Notes: generated from the letters alone by a model not told the origin. A stretch of 22,296 nt of DNA from CAZDDW01 sp043811105 (GCA_043811105.1 JBDRNK010000025.1:1-22296); one strand, 5' to 3'. Counted from the first letter of the stretch, positions 15,933 through 22,242 are shown. Numbers and translations: made by a program.

Positions 15933-16421
15933 ATGTCAGAAGGATACAAAAGAGGACTAGAAGATTTACAATTGTCAACCAACCGTTTCGAAGCCGGTGA
16001 CGTTTTATCAATCCTAATTGAAGCAATGGAGCAAGGTTGTCTACCGTCAGAAATTGAAAATCCATTGCAACGAATTGATAGTTATTTGGATTTATTGATC
16101 GAACAGGGGCATCTGACAACTGAACAAAGAAATGCGGCCGGAGACATCTTGTCCAACATATTACCAACAACAGATGTGGTAACAACCAAAACTGAAACCC
16201 AAGAACCTGATCACGGTATTTTGGGTCAATTACAAAAGAAAATCAAAATCGTGACTAAGGCCAATCCTGATCTTGCCAAAACAATGCAACAGCTTTTAAC
16301 AGATCATCCACCAACAATTCAAAATCTTTATCAAATTGAAATTTGGCTCAATCAACTAAGGCAATCTGGTATTATTACTGATGACTACAACAAAATCCTT
16401 GATGGTTTCATGGTCGAGTAA
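15933..16421 (+). CDS. Small soluble protein of unknown function
   Basis: A 162-aa protein from the ATG at 15933 (MSEGYKRGLEDLQLST). Upstream in-frame codons lie within the previous gene and are not used for the call. It has no signal peptide or membrane segment and is predicted largely helical: a first helical half (residues 1-70), a polar linker rich in Thr and Glu (about 76-92), and a second helical half (about 93-162). I do not recognise the family. It sits 4 bp after the stalk-like membrane protein, so it may act at the cytoplasmic face with that protein; this rests on position only. Confidence 0.75.
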   Translation: MSEGYKRGLEDLQLSTNRFEAGDVLSILIEAMEQGCLPSEIENPLQRIDSYLDLLIEQGHLTTEQRNAAGDILSNILPTTDVVTTKTETQEPDHGILGQLQKKIKIVTKANPDLAKTMQQLLTDHPPTIQNLYQIEIWLNQLRQSGIITDDYNKILDGFMVE

Positions 16422-16426
16422 AAATT

Positions 16427-16497
16427 GGGGTCAGGTCTTGACTTTGGACTTTTTGGTTTATGTTTGAGTTTTAAGTCAAGAATCAAGACCTGACCCC
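16427..16497. repeat. REP-like hairpin element
   Basis: A 15-bp perfect inverted repeat, GGGGTCAGGTCTTGA and its complement, encloses 41 bases. The right side also holds AAGTCAAGA, able to pair alternatively with TCTTGACTT of the left arm. The sequence resembles REP elements of the kind mobilised by Y1 (RAYT/TnpA-REP) transposases. It lies between two convergent genes and may also act as a two-way terminator, with TTT after the right arm. Confidence 0.8.
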
Positions 16498-16506
16498 TTT
16501 ACTTGT

Positions 16507-16749
16507 TTATCTCACCATCTCTTCTTTCTCAACCTTGGACAACTTCTTAATCACATACTCATGTTTTCGGGCCTGAGTTTCTGATTCGCATTCTTCAGAC
16601 CAAACCAACTCCACCGGTAACCGCGACCGAGTATATCTTGAAGCTGTTCCTGCATTATGCTTTTTAACCCGAGACTGCAAATTATTAGTCATTCCTGTAT
16701 ATAAACTGTCATCAGAACAGCGCAACATGTAAACTGTCCACTTAGCCAT
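16507..16749 (-). CDS. GIY-YIG nuclease-superfamily protein (YhbQ/UPF0213-like)
   Basis: An 80-aa single-domain protein. VYMLRCSDDSLYTGMTNNL contains the GIY-YIG-type core (here VYM and YTG), followed by the conserved R in LQSRVKKHNAG, then ASRYTRSRLPVELVW and a Glu-rich helix with EYVIKKL. This is the complete length for the UPF0213/YhbQ group, small proteins linked to DNA processing, whose biochemical role is not well defined. Its ATG overlaps the last 8 bp of the UvsE gene, so the two are translationally coupled and may work in one DNA-repair context. Confidence 0.93.
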   Translation of the reverse strand: MAKWTVYMLRCSDDSLYTGMTNNLQSRVKKHNAGTASRYTRSRLPVELVWSEECESETQARKHEYVIKKLSKVEKEEMVR

Positions 16750-17605
16750 ACCATTTGATTACACTTTGCTCTTTGTCCTTCACTTCAAACATAACATCAA
16801 AATCAACTTTCGACAACTGATTTAAAAACCGTTTAAACTTTTTTTGATCTATTGTTTCCGAATGGGCCCCAACCTGTTTATCAGGATCCTGATTGCTATA
16901 ATCAATGATTTGCAGACCGTCTGCCCGCTTCCAGGTCTTTGCTGCTTTTTGAATAACCGACTCGATTGATTGTTGATTATTCTTGATCTGATGATGCAGA
17001 ACATCAACCACGATCGGGATTGGAATCTGCTGAGCAACAGCCAGGCAATCAGTTGCCCTGTAGGATCGCTCATCATTTTCTAAAACCAGACGTTGTTTAA
17101 CATTGTCTGGCAAAGACTGCCAACTTTGAATAAAGCGTTTCTGACTCTTTTCTTGATCACCGTAAACACCACCAAGATGAATCTGTATCTTGTGACTGGC
17201 TGACAGATTCATCAAATCCAGAACTTCGGTATGATAAACCAAATCACGTACCGCGTTCTTGATCACGTCCGGTCGAGGTGAATTAATAACTGTGTACTGA
17301 CCAGGGTGCATGGATACACGCATCTTGTTCTTTTTAATAAAACCACCCAGAGTAGCAAACTCCTGAGCAAAATGCTTTTGCCATTTCACTTTGCAAACCG
17401 GATGCGAAGCAAAAGGAACCAACCCAGAACTGATACGAAAAAAATTAATCTGATGCTGACGATTGAATTCTAAGATCTGCTGCAAACAAGCTAGATTTTT
17501 TGTAGTTGTATCTAAAAACCGCTCTTTAGAAAAATTCGCCAAACGAAACGTTCGCGAACTACTACAGTCTAAACTTGTGTTAATACAGGCGTAACCTACT
17601 TTCAT
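16742..17605 (-). CDS. uvsE: UV DNA damage endonuclease UvsE/UVDE
   Basis: A 287-aa TIM-barrel endonuclease that nicks DNA 5' of UV photoproducts and some abasic lesions in the alternative excision repair route. The start MKVGYACINTSL is family-typical. Metal-site residues are visible: H100 (MHPGQY), H143 (IHLGG), E176 (LENDER), D201 and H204 (VVDVLHHQ), H248 (AHSE) and E274 (FEVKDKE). Length agrees with bacterial UvsE. The stop overlaps the next gene (GIY-YIG). A short palindrome at 17618-17635 sits just upstream, between this gene and tspO. No regulatory LexA-type box was seen. Confidence 0.96.
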   Translation of the reverse strand: MKVGYACINTSLDCSSSRTFRLANFSKERFLDTTTKNLACLQQILEFNRQHQINFFRISSGLVPFASHPVCKVKWQKHFAQEFATLGGFIKKNKMRVSMHPGQYTVINSPRPDVIKNAVRDLVYHTEVLDLMNLSASHKIQIHLGGVYGDQEKSQKRFIQSWQSLPDNVKQRLVLENDERSYRATDCLAVAQQIPIPIVVDVLHHQIKNNQQSIESVIQKAAKTWKRADGLQIIDYSNQDPDKQVGAHSETIDQKKFKRFLNQLSKVDFDVMFEVKDKEQSVIKWYG

Positions 17606-17617
17606 ATTCGTGGGAAC

Positions 17618-17635
17618 GACACACGTAAGTGTGTC
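17618..17635 (+). repeat. Short covarying palindrome between uvsE and tspO
   Basis: GACACAC and GTGTGTC arms around a gtaa loop, flanked by GGGAAC and AATTTA like the copies at 22225 and 22256. The tail of this element supplies the TGA stop codon of the TspO gene. Confidence 0.8.
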
Positions 17636-18101
17636 AATTTAACATCCAAATAGAATAATTCAGCACTGTAGCAAAACCAACCCAAAGCAGATATGGAACC
17701 AGCAACCAGGCAGCCCATTTGTTGATTCTGACAAATAGAATTATCAAAACAATGATCAGAGCGACCATGATCAAAATGTCAGCAAAGGCTAAAGCTGTAT
17801 TCTGTAAACCAAAGAACAGAATCGACCAAATGCCATTGAAGAACAAATGGATCCAGAAGAACCAGAGTGCCAGTTTGGCCTTTTTGTTTTTATCAACCTG
17901 TTGCCAGACCAGATAAACACTGATCCCCATCAAGATATAAAGTACTGTCCACATCGGACCAAAAATCCAACCTGGTGGATTAAAGCTTGGCTTTACCAAC
18001 TCTGCGTACCAAGTACTAATTGCCGGAGCAGTAAAAAAAGACCCGACAAACCCGGCCAATAAAGGCAAGGCCAAAGAAATAATTAATCGTTTATAGTTCA
18101 T
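17634..18101 (-). CDS. tspO: TspO/MBR family tryptophan-rich sensory protein
   Basis: A 155-aa integral membrane protein with five hydrophobic segments, matching TspO in length and pattern. Signature strings are KPSFNPPGWIFGPMWTVLY (residues about 37-55, conserved W-x-PP/P-x-WT block), the aromatic-rich segment LALWFFWIHLFFNGIWSILFF, and the final WVGFATVLNYSIWMLN. TspO proteins bind porphyrins and are tied to stress and tetrapyrrole handling in bacteria; the ligand here is unknown. The stop codon comes from a palindromic repeat. Confidence 0.95.
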   Translation of the reverse strand: MNYKRLIISLALPLLAGFVGSFFTAPAISTWYAELVKPSFNPPGWIFGPMWTVLYILMGISVYLVWQQVDKNKKAKLALWFFWIHLFFNGIWSILFFGLQNTALAFADILIMVALIIVLIILFVRINKWAAWLLVPYLLWVGFATVLNYSIWMLN

Positions 18102-18116
18102 ATTTTTATTTACTCT

Positions 18117-18135
18117 CCCCCCTCTCGGAGGGGGG
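18117..18135. repeat. GC-rich hairpin upstream of tspO
   Basis: CCCCCCTC and GAGGGGGG pair perfectly around a 3-base loop, very GC-rich against its AT-rich surroundings. It stands between tspO and the DUF3850 gene with no T-run, so it is more likely a dispersed palindrome than a terminator. Confidence 0.65.
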
Positions 18136-18158
18136 ACTTAAGGCGGGTGAGTGAAGAA

Positions 18159-18416
18159 TTAAAATGAAATTATTTGAAAGCCGTATTTGTCTACATCCTC
18201 TTCAGGCCAAAAGTCAACATCTTTTGTTTTAATAACGTACGTCACTTTTTTCTCAAGTTCCCTGCCAGTATAATCCTTTTTCTTAGAATCCCATTCGCGA
18301 AGAAACAAAGTATCACCTGGCTGACACTCAAAATCCGCCAGCCGTAATTCAAAATTCTTATCACCGTCTTGAATCCGCTGAAAATACTTTGGCCAAACTT
18401 TCTTTTCTATGCGCAT
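18159..18416 (-). CDS. DUF3850 (ASCH/PUA-like) small protein
   Basis: An 85-aa protein resembling DUF3850, a small relative of the ASCH/PUA-like fold that binds nucleic acids or modified nucleotides. Family features visible are KVWPKYFQRIQDGDKNFELR near the start (K-x-FE-x-R with the G-x-K turn), PGDTLFLREWD in the middle (GD-x-L-x-L-x-EWD), and YTGRELEKKVTYVI. It starts 2 bp after the methyltransferase stop, so the two are an operon. A role in RNA modification is possible but not shown. Confidence 0.8.
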   Translation of the reverse strand: MRIEKKVWPKYFQRIQDGDKNFELRLADFECQPGDTLFLREWDSKKKDYTGRELEKKVTYVIKTKDVDFWPEEDVDKYGFQIISF

Positions 18417-18418
18417 AT

Positions 18419-19216
18419 TTATTTTTTCTCAACCTCTAATAAAAACCGCTTTTGGGTGTAAACCAAAGATCCTTTATCTTTTAGTTGTTGTTCTAGGTGG
18501 TGTAATTCCTGCTGATATTTTTCAACTTTAAAATCAGGAACCACCCAAGGCACATGACTGAGGTAATATACCAAAGCACCAATATCATTAAATTGCATCT
18601 TACCCTCCCATTCGCGAGCTTGTTTAACAACAGCCCCTAACTGAACAAATTGTTCTTTAGCTAAATCCAGATTCCAATCATCACCCTGTTTTTCAATCCC
18701 AAACTCAGCAGCTAAATCAAATAAATTATCTGCCGGAACTTGTTGAGTAAAAAACTTGCCTCCATCTTTTAGTACCCGCATGACCTCGCTGGCTTGATAC
18801 GCATCTTGACGATTTATGATCGTGTCAAACTCCTGATCGGCAAACGGAAGTGGATCTTTCTGATCAATACCAACAACCTCAACCCCAACATCTTTTAATC
18901 TTTCTTTGGCCACGCTAACATTTGGTGGCCACGACTCGGTCGCTTTCATCTTGGGTGGAAAAGGTTTTAGCTTGAGTAGGAACTCACCGCCACCAGTACC
19001 AATATCCAAGGCACTTTCAATGTCTTGATGTAATAAATCAGCCACCTGTTCTTTATATTTAAAATCGGGTTGATCCTCTTGCCATCGACCTTCTAGGTAC
19101 GAAAAGTCCCAGCCCTGAAAAGGGGCTTGGGTTTCACGCTTCCACTGATCTAACAGTTCTTTCTCTTGCCTGCTCTGATCAGTATCGTATTCTTGGTGTG
19201 GTAATTTGTAACTCAT
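18419..19216 (-). CDS. Class I SAM-dependent methyltransferase
   Basis: A 265-aa cytoplasmic enzyme. Motif I, ALDIGTGGGEFLLKL (about residues 89-103), binds S-adenosylmethionine, ADQEFDTIINRQDAYQ forms motif IV with the acidic residue and the following strand, and MRVLKDGGKFFTQQV is the post-motif region typical of Methyltransf_11/25 proteins. The C-terminal 60 residues (LSHVPWVVPDF onwards) are a family-specific cap that could set the substrate, which cannot be named. It is followed by the DUF3850 gene with a 2-bp gap. Confidence 0.88.
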   Translation of the reverse strand: MSYKLPHQEYDTDQSRQEKELLDQWKRETQAPFQGWDFSYLEGRWQEDQPDFKYKEQVADLLHQDIESALDIGTGGGEFLLKLKPFPPKMKATESWPPNVSVAKERLKDVGVEVVGIDQKDPLPFADQEFDTIINRQDAYQASEVMRVLKDGGKFFTQQVPADNLFDLAAEFGIEKQGDDWNLDLAKEQFVQLGAVVKQAREWEGKMQFNDIGALVYYLSHVPWVVPDFKVEKYQQELHHLEQQLKDKGSLVYTQKRFLLEVEKK

Positions 19217-19283
19217 AATATATCGTTTTTATTTCTGAGATCCGAAACTAAGTCATTTTCCCCGCTAATTTTAGTATCGGTTC

Positions 19284-19380
19284 CCGAATCCCCTGAACCA
19301 GACGTCGCTTTGCTCTGTCGGTACAGGACTCCGCCGGCCTGTCACGTCGTTCGCCAACGACGTGGCCTGACCCCAGTCAG
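19284..19380. repeat. GC-rich structured intergenic segment with hairpins
   Basis: CACGTCGTT and AACGACGTG (19343-19364) form a 9-bp stem with a four-base loop. ACAGG/CCTGT and CTGT/ACAG pairs lie just to the left. Read on the minus strand the segment begins GGGGTCAGG, the same opening as the REP-like element at 16427. No reading frame of note is present. Confidence 0.65.
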
Positions 19381-19383
19381 CAG

Positions 19384-19707
19384 TTAGCAATACTTCTCTA
19401 TCAACAACCCCAACGCTGAGCCGAGGATTAGGTTCATGATCAAAATCGGGATTAAAACAAAAGGATCTTGGACGCCGATAACAATTGCTAAAGGGATCAT
19501 CAGGGTCAAAGAAATAACAATTCCCTTTAGAACTCCTTTTAGTTTTATATTAGTTGTGGCGATCACAAGCCCAACAATGACCCAAAAAGCAAAGGCTGAC
19601 AGATCGGCATCCCAACTCAGCCCTTGAATAATCATTGGGATAACATCAACAACACCGGCCAACACCCCAAACCCAAGTCCGATTTTAATGTTTCGCATAT
19701 TTTGCAT
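19384..19707 (-). CDS. Small four-helix membrane protein
   Basis: A 107-aa hydrophobic protein with about four membrane segments: IKIGLGFGVLAGVVDVIPMI, SAFAFWVIVGLVIATTN, VLKGIVISLTLMIPLAIVIG and FVLIPILIMNLILGSALGLLI. I do not recognise a named family. The DVIPM string in the first segment recalls some small uncharacterised membrane proteins of Candidate Phyla Radiation bacteria, but that gives no function. Two ATGs (19707 and 19698) are possible starts. It has a strong own promoter. Confidence 0.75.
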   Translation of the reverse strand: MQNMRNIKIGLGFGVLAGVVDVIPMIIQGLSWDADLSAFAFWVIVGLVIATTNIKLKGVLKGIVISLTLMIPLAIVIGVQDPFVLIPILIMNLILGSALGLLIEKYC

Positions 19708-19726
19708 ATTCTGTGTTTATTGCTTT

Positions 19727-19756
19727 ATTCTACCGTTAAAAATCAGCTTGTGTCAA
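19727..19756 (-). promoter_or_regulatory. Promoter of the small membrane-protein gene
   Basis: On the minus strand a perfect TTGACA and TAGAAT (5 of 6) with an 18-bp spacer, about 20 bp before the ATG. Confidence 0.75.
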
Positions 19757-19766
19757 AGCGATTGGG

Positions 19767-19795
19767 TTGACAAATAAGCGTGGAAGTGGTTAAAT
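19767..19795 (+). promoter_or_regulatory. Promoter of the 88-aa protein gene
   Basis: A perfect TTGACA and TTAAAT (4 of 6) with a 17-bp spacer, inside a run TTAAATATTAT. It diverges from the promoter at 19727-19756; the two TTGACA boxes form an inverted pair 10 bp apart. Confidence 0.65.
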
Positions 19796-19820
19796 ATTAT
19801 CTTCGCGAAAGGAGAGCGTG

Positions 19821-20087
19821 ATGGCACAAGCCATGGACAGACGAGCAGAGTTCAAACGATTGTTCGTGATCATTTTTCAAGGCATCAAGCAGGATCATCA
19901 AGGTGACGTAACCGAAGAGATGGTTTGGCAAAAACTGGAAGAGGTTGAGAGCCAGGCTGTCAACATTGCGGTGAATTCCGGACTGAGGCCAACTATCGCA
20001 TCAGACGCGACACAACTGGCACGCGAAGCAGCCAGCGAAGTCTTCGGCTTTGACCTGACTCACCCGGCACCGCAACGCCGGCACTAA
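19821..20087 (+). CDS. Small protein of unknown function
   Basis: An 88-aa soluble, mainly helical protein from the ATG at 19821, preceded by AAAGGAGAG at 5-base spacing, one of the clearest Shine-Dalgarno sites in the window; a GTG directly before it (19818) is less well placed. Residues of about 6-45 (DRRAEFKRLFVIIFQGIKQD, then EEMVWQKLEEVESQAVNIAV) suggest amphipathic helices. The C terminus, PAPQRRH, is basic. Its base composition is GC-richer than the genes to the left, as with the MFS gene that follows. It has its own promoter and terminator, so it is a stand-alone transcript. I do not recognise the family. Confidence 0.75.
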   Translation: MAQAMDRRAEFKRLFVIIFQGIKQDHQGDVTEEMVWQKLEEVESQAVNIAVNSGLRPTIASDATQLAREAASEVFGFDLTHPAPQRRH

Positions 20088-20090
20088 CAA

Positions 20091-20119
20091 AGCAGGGAAT
20101 CCTTCCCTGCTTGTTTTTT
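20091..20119 (+). terminator. Intrinsic terminator of the 88-aa gene
   Basis: AGCAGGGAA and TTCCCTGCT form a 9-bp stem with a 3-base loop, followed by TGTTTTTTA. It is almost identical to the terminator at 22051. Confidence 0.93.
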
Positions 20120-20122
20120 ATA

Positions 20123-20325
20123 AAATATTTCTAACGGATCTCTGATCCGGTTCTGAATTCACACGCCATCAGAGATGGCTGGGAAATATTTCTAACGGGG
20201 TTTATCCCCGGTTCTGAATTCAAACGCCGGATAAACCGGCTAGGAAGAATTTTAGTAATATTTCAAACGGACTTTATGTCCGGTTCTGAATTCAGACGCC
20301 GGATAAACCGGCTAGGAAGAATAGC
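20123..20325 (+). repeat. Three tandem double-hairpin units
   Basis: Units begin at 20123, 20184 and 20256, each opening near AATATTTC. Each has AACG, a variable 11-base hairpin word, CGGTTCTGAATTCA, one variable base, ACGC, a second 11-base word, then GCTRGGAA. Word pairs are GATCTCTGATC/CATCAGAGATG, GGGTTTATCCC/CGGATAAACCG and GACTTTATGTC/CGGATAAACCG. Each word is a small hairpin by itself, and the core of the first word is the reverse complement (9 bases in units 1 and 2, 5 in unit 3) of the second. This array fills most of the 338-bp gap 20088-20425; no gene is seen in it. Confidence 0.9.
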
Positions 20326-20337
20326 ACAACCTCAGTC

Positions 20338-20374
20338 TTGACACATTAGACCAAAACAGCGTAAGGTCTAGGCA
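20338..20374 (+). promoter_or_regulatory. Possible promoter and operator of the MFS gene
   Basis: TTGACA at 20338-20343 is a perfect -35, but the -10 (TAAGGT after 18 bp) is weak. TAGACC and GGTCTA, an inverted repeat at 20347-20369, would bracket the -10 and could be a binding site for a regulator. A leader of about 50 bases would precede the ATG. Confidence 0.4.
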
Positions 20375-20425
20375 CGAAACGAACGTTACAAATACCAACA
20401 ACTGGCCACTAGGAGATAAAAGGCC

Positions 20426-22030
20426 ATGAATCAGCCCGGAAAAAGTAAGACAGAAAAACCAAAGTCCTCGCCCTGGATCCTCCCGGTCGAAGTCGGTATC
20501 GCTGCTACTGTCATTTATGGCGGCAGTCAGCTGGTTAGTGACAAGTTCCTGCCCATCCTGATCCTGCTTGTTTGTGTCATTTTCATGGTCCGGCGTCTAC
20601 CCAAGATCAAGGAAGAAGTTCCGGGACAGCTGGCCCATTTGCAGATGCTTGGCTTTCGCAACCGCCGAGCCCTGAACTGGTTCATTGCTGGAATGGCCTA
20701 CGCTTTCCTGTATTGGGGGCGCTACAACCTGAACGGCGCGCTCAAGGCTTTGGGCGGATCGGAAATGGTTCACGAGTTCCACCTGATCTTCGGGCTGGGC
20801 ACGCTGATCTATGGTCTGTCCTTTTTGATCAACGGGCCGTTGACTGACCGCTACGGCGGACGCTTTTCCCTAATCACCGGCGTTAGTGGCGCTGTGGTGA
20901 TGAACCTTCTGATGGGACTGTCGACCTTGCTTTTCCTGAACGAGAAGATCGACCACAGTCAGCTCTTCCACAGCCTACTTGTCCTGTTCCCGATGAACAT
21001 GTACTTCCAGAGCTTTGGCGCCGTAGCCATTGTCAAGATCAACTCGCCCTGGTTCCATGTTCGCGAACGTGGAGTCTTCGGAGCCATCTTCGGCATCCTG
21101 ATCTCGCTGGGCATCTACTTTGCCTACGACTGGACCAGCCTGATCGTCAAGGGATTTGCCTGGGATGTCTATTGGGCTTTCTTTATCCCGAGCATGGCTT
21201 TGGCCCTGGCTCTGGTCTTGGTCATCCTGATCGTCCGCAACCGACCGAGTCAGGCCAAGGGTCTGACTTTTGCTCAGACAGTGATCGCCCCAATCTTCCC
21301 CAAACGAGCGGATCGGGCCAAAAAACTGACAGACTTCGCCAACGGCGACGCTACTTCTGGCGATGACAGCAAGCCGGATCATCCGGTGGCCGTACTCAAG
21401 CTGATGCTCGGTAGCAAGATCATTATGACCATTGCTGGAATCGAGTTCTGTAGTGGTTTCCTGCGTCAGGCGATCATGCAGAACTACACCTACTTCGCTC
21501 CGGCGGTCGGTTACGCTGATGCGTTTGTGACCAAAAACTGGGGTATGGTGCTCTGCTGTGCTGGTATCCTCGGTGGAGTCTTTGCCGGAGTGATTTCCGA
21601 CCACTTCTTTGGCTCACGCCGAGGACCTGTGGCTGGTGTGCTCTACGCTGGTTTGCTTGTAACAGCCGTGGTTGCTTGTTTCATGCTTGGTAACCCGGCC
21701 ATTGGTTGGGTGGTCGTAGCTGGATCGCTTTGCGTCATCGGTGTTCATGGCATGCTTTCGGGCACAGCCAGCATGGACTTTGGCGGTGCCAAGAACGCTG
21801 GCATCGCTGTTGGCCTGATCGACGGCTTTGTCTATCTGGGCACTGCAGTGCAGTCCGGAGTTTACGCCGTGGTTCTGCCTGGAAAAAATGAGGTCAGTAC
21901 GGCAAGCGATTGGATCTACTGGCCCGTGGCCATGATCCCGTTCGCCGTGATCGGCCTGATCCTGGCCTACCGCATCCGCAACGCCAAGCCCAAGCCGAAG
22001 GAGGTGGAGGCGGAGGCAACAGCGTCCTAG
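20426..22030 (+). CDS. MFS transporter, organophosphate:phosphate antiporter-like
   Basis: A 534-aa inner-membrane transporter with about 12 MFS segments plus a hydrophobic N-terminal pair (about residues 17-55). GRYNLN (98-103) and NGPLTDRYGGRFS (136-148) correspond to the OPA family (UhpT/GlpT/PgtP) motifs, where an arginine in the first helix contacts phosphate and the D-R-x-G-x-R loop follows helix 2. MYFQSFGAVAIVKINSPWF and RERGVFGAIFGILISLG are also typical. It would swap a phosphorylated metabolite for phosphate. The start has AGGAG ten bases upstream (20410-20414) with a second AAGG closer. Codon use is GC-rich in third positions, unlike the first 19 kb. Such transporters are uncommon in minimal genomes, so transfer is suspected. 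The substrate is uncertain. Confidence 0.87.
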   Translation: MNQPGKSKTEKPKSSPWILPVEVGIAATVIYGGSQLVSDKFLPILILLVCVIFMVRRLPKIKEEVPGQLAHLQMLGFRNRRALNWFIAGMAYAFLYWGRYNLNGALKALGGSEMVHEFHLIFGLGTLIYGLSFLINGPLTDRYGGRFSLITGVSGAVVMNLLMGLSTLLFLNEKIDHSQLFHSLLVLFPMNMYFQSFGAVAIVKINSPWFHVRERGVFGAIFGILISLGIYFAYDWTSLIVKGFAWDVYWAFFIPSMALALALVLVILIVRNRPSQAKGLTFAQTVIAPIFPKRADRAKKLTDFANGDATSGDDSKPDHPVAVLKLMLGSKIIMTIAGIEFCSGFLRQAIMQNYTYFAPAVGYADAFVTKNWGMVLCCAGILGGVFAGVISDHFFGSRRGPVAGVLYAGLLVTAVVACFMLGNPAIGWVVVAGSLCVIGVHGMLSGTASMDFGGAKNAGIAVGLIDGFVYLGTAVQSGVYAVVLPGKNEVSTASDWIYWPVAMIPFAVIGLILAYRIRNAKPKPKEVEAEATAS

Positions 22031-22050
22031 TCAGATCTCAAAATTCAAAA

Positions 22051-22080
22051 AGCAGGGAGTCCTTCCCTGCTGTTTTATTT
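22051..22080 (+). terminator. Intrinsic terminator of the MFS gene
   Basis: AGCAGGGAG and TTCCCTGCT stem (one G-T pair), loop TCC, followed by GTTTTATTTGATTTTTT. Near-identical to the one at 20091, differing mainly at one stem base. Confidence 0.92.
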
Positions 22081-22086
22081 GATTTT

Positions 22087-22122
22087 TTTTTCTAACGGGG
22101 TTTATCCCCGGTTCCGAATTCA
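22087..22122 (+). repeat. Truncated fourth double-hairpin unit
   Basis: TTTTCTAACGGGGTTTATCC continues through CCGGTTCCGAATTCAG and then diverges. It keeps the first hairpin word of unit 2 exactly (GGGTTTATCCC) but lacks the second. With the array at 20123 it flanks the MFS gene. Confidence 0.85.
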
Positions 22123-22149
22123 GGCTTTAGTCTTTCATTTCACGGGAAT

Positions 22150-22203
22150 GACACCCGTTTATCATGTACCGACGCAACGCGTCTGGTACATGGCCAGGGT
22201 GTC
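22150..22203 (+). repeat. Nested palindromes
   Basis: Outer arms GACACCC (22150-22156) and GGGTGTC (22197-22203), with GGGAAT before and AATTA after, belong to the short-palindrome family. Inside is a second, larger hairpin, CATGTACC-GACGC/GCGTC-t-GGTACATG (22163-22192). Confidence 0.8.
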
Positions 22204-22224
22204 AATTAATTTATGTATGGGACC

Positions 22225-22242
22225 GACAGGCGTAAGCCTGTC
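22225..22242 (+). repeat. Short covarying palindrome
   Basis: GACAGGC, loop gtaa, GCCTGTC, preceded by GGGACC and followed by AATTTA. It is the closest relative of the inverted copy at 34-51. Confidence 0.85.

Noticed and set aside
18117..18135. Intrinsic terminator
   Set aside because: It is strong as a hairpin but has no T-run on either strand; it lies upstream of tspO and not at a gene end suited to it.
20123..20325. CRISPR array
   Set aside because: There are only three units with period 61 and 72, the variable parts are hairpin words and not spacers, and no cas gene is present.
20123..20325. Integron attC sites
   Set aside because: AAC and GTT ends are present, but the conserved GTTCTGAATTCA middle and the double hairpin do not match attC, and no integrase is seen.
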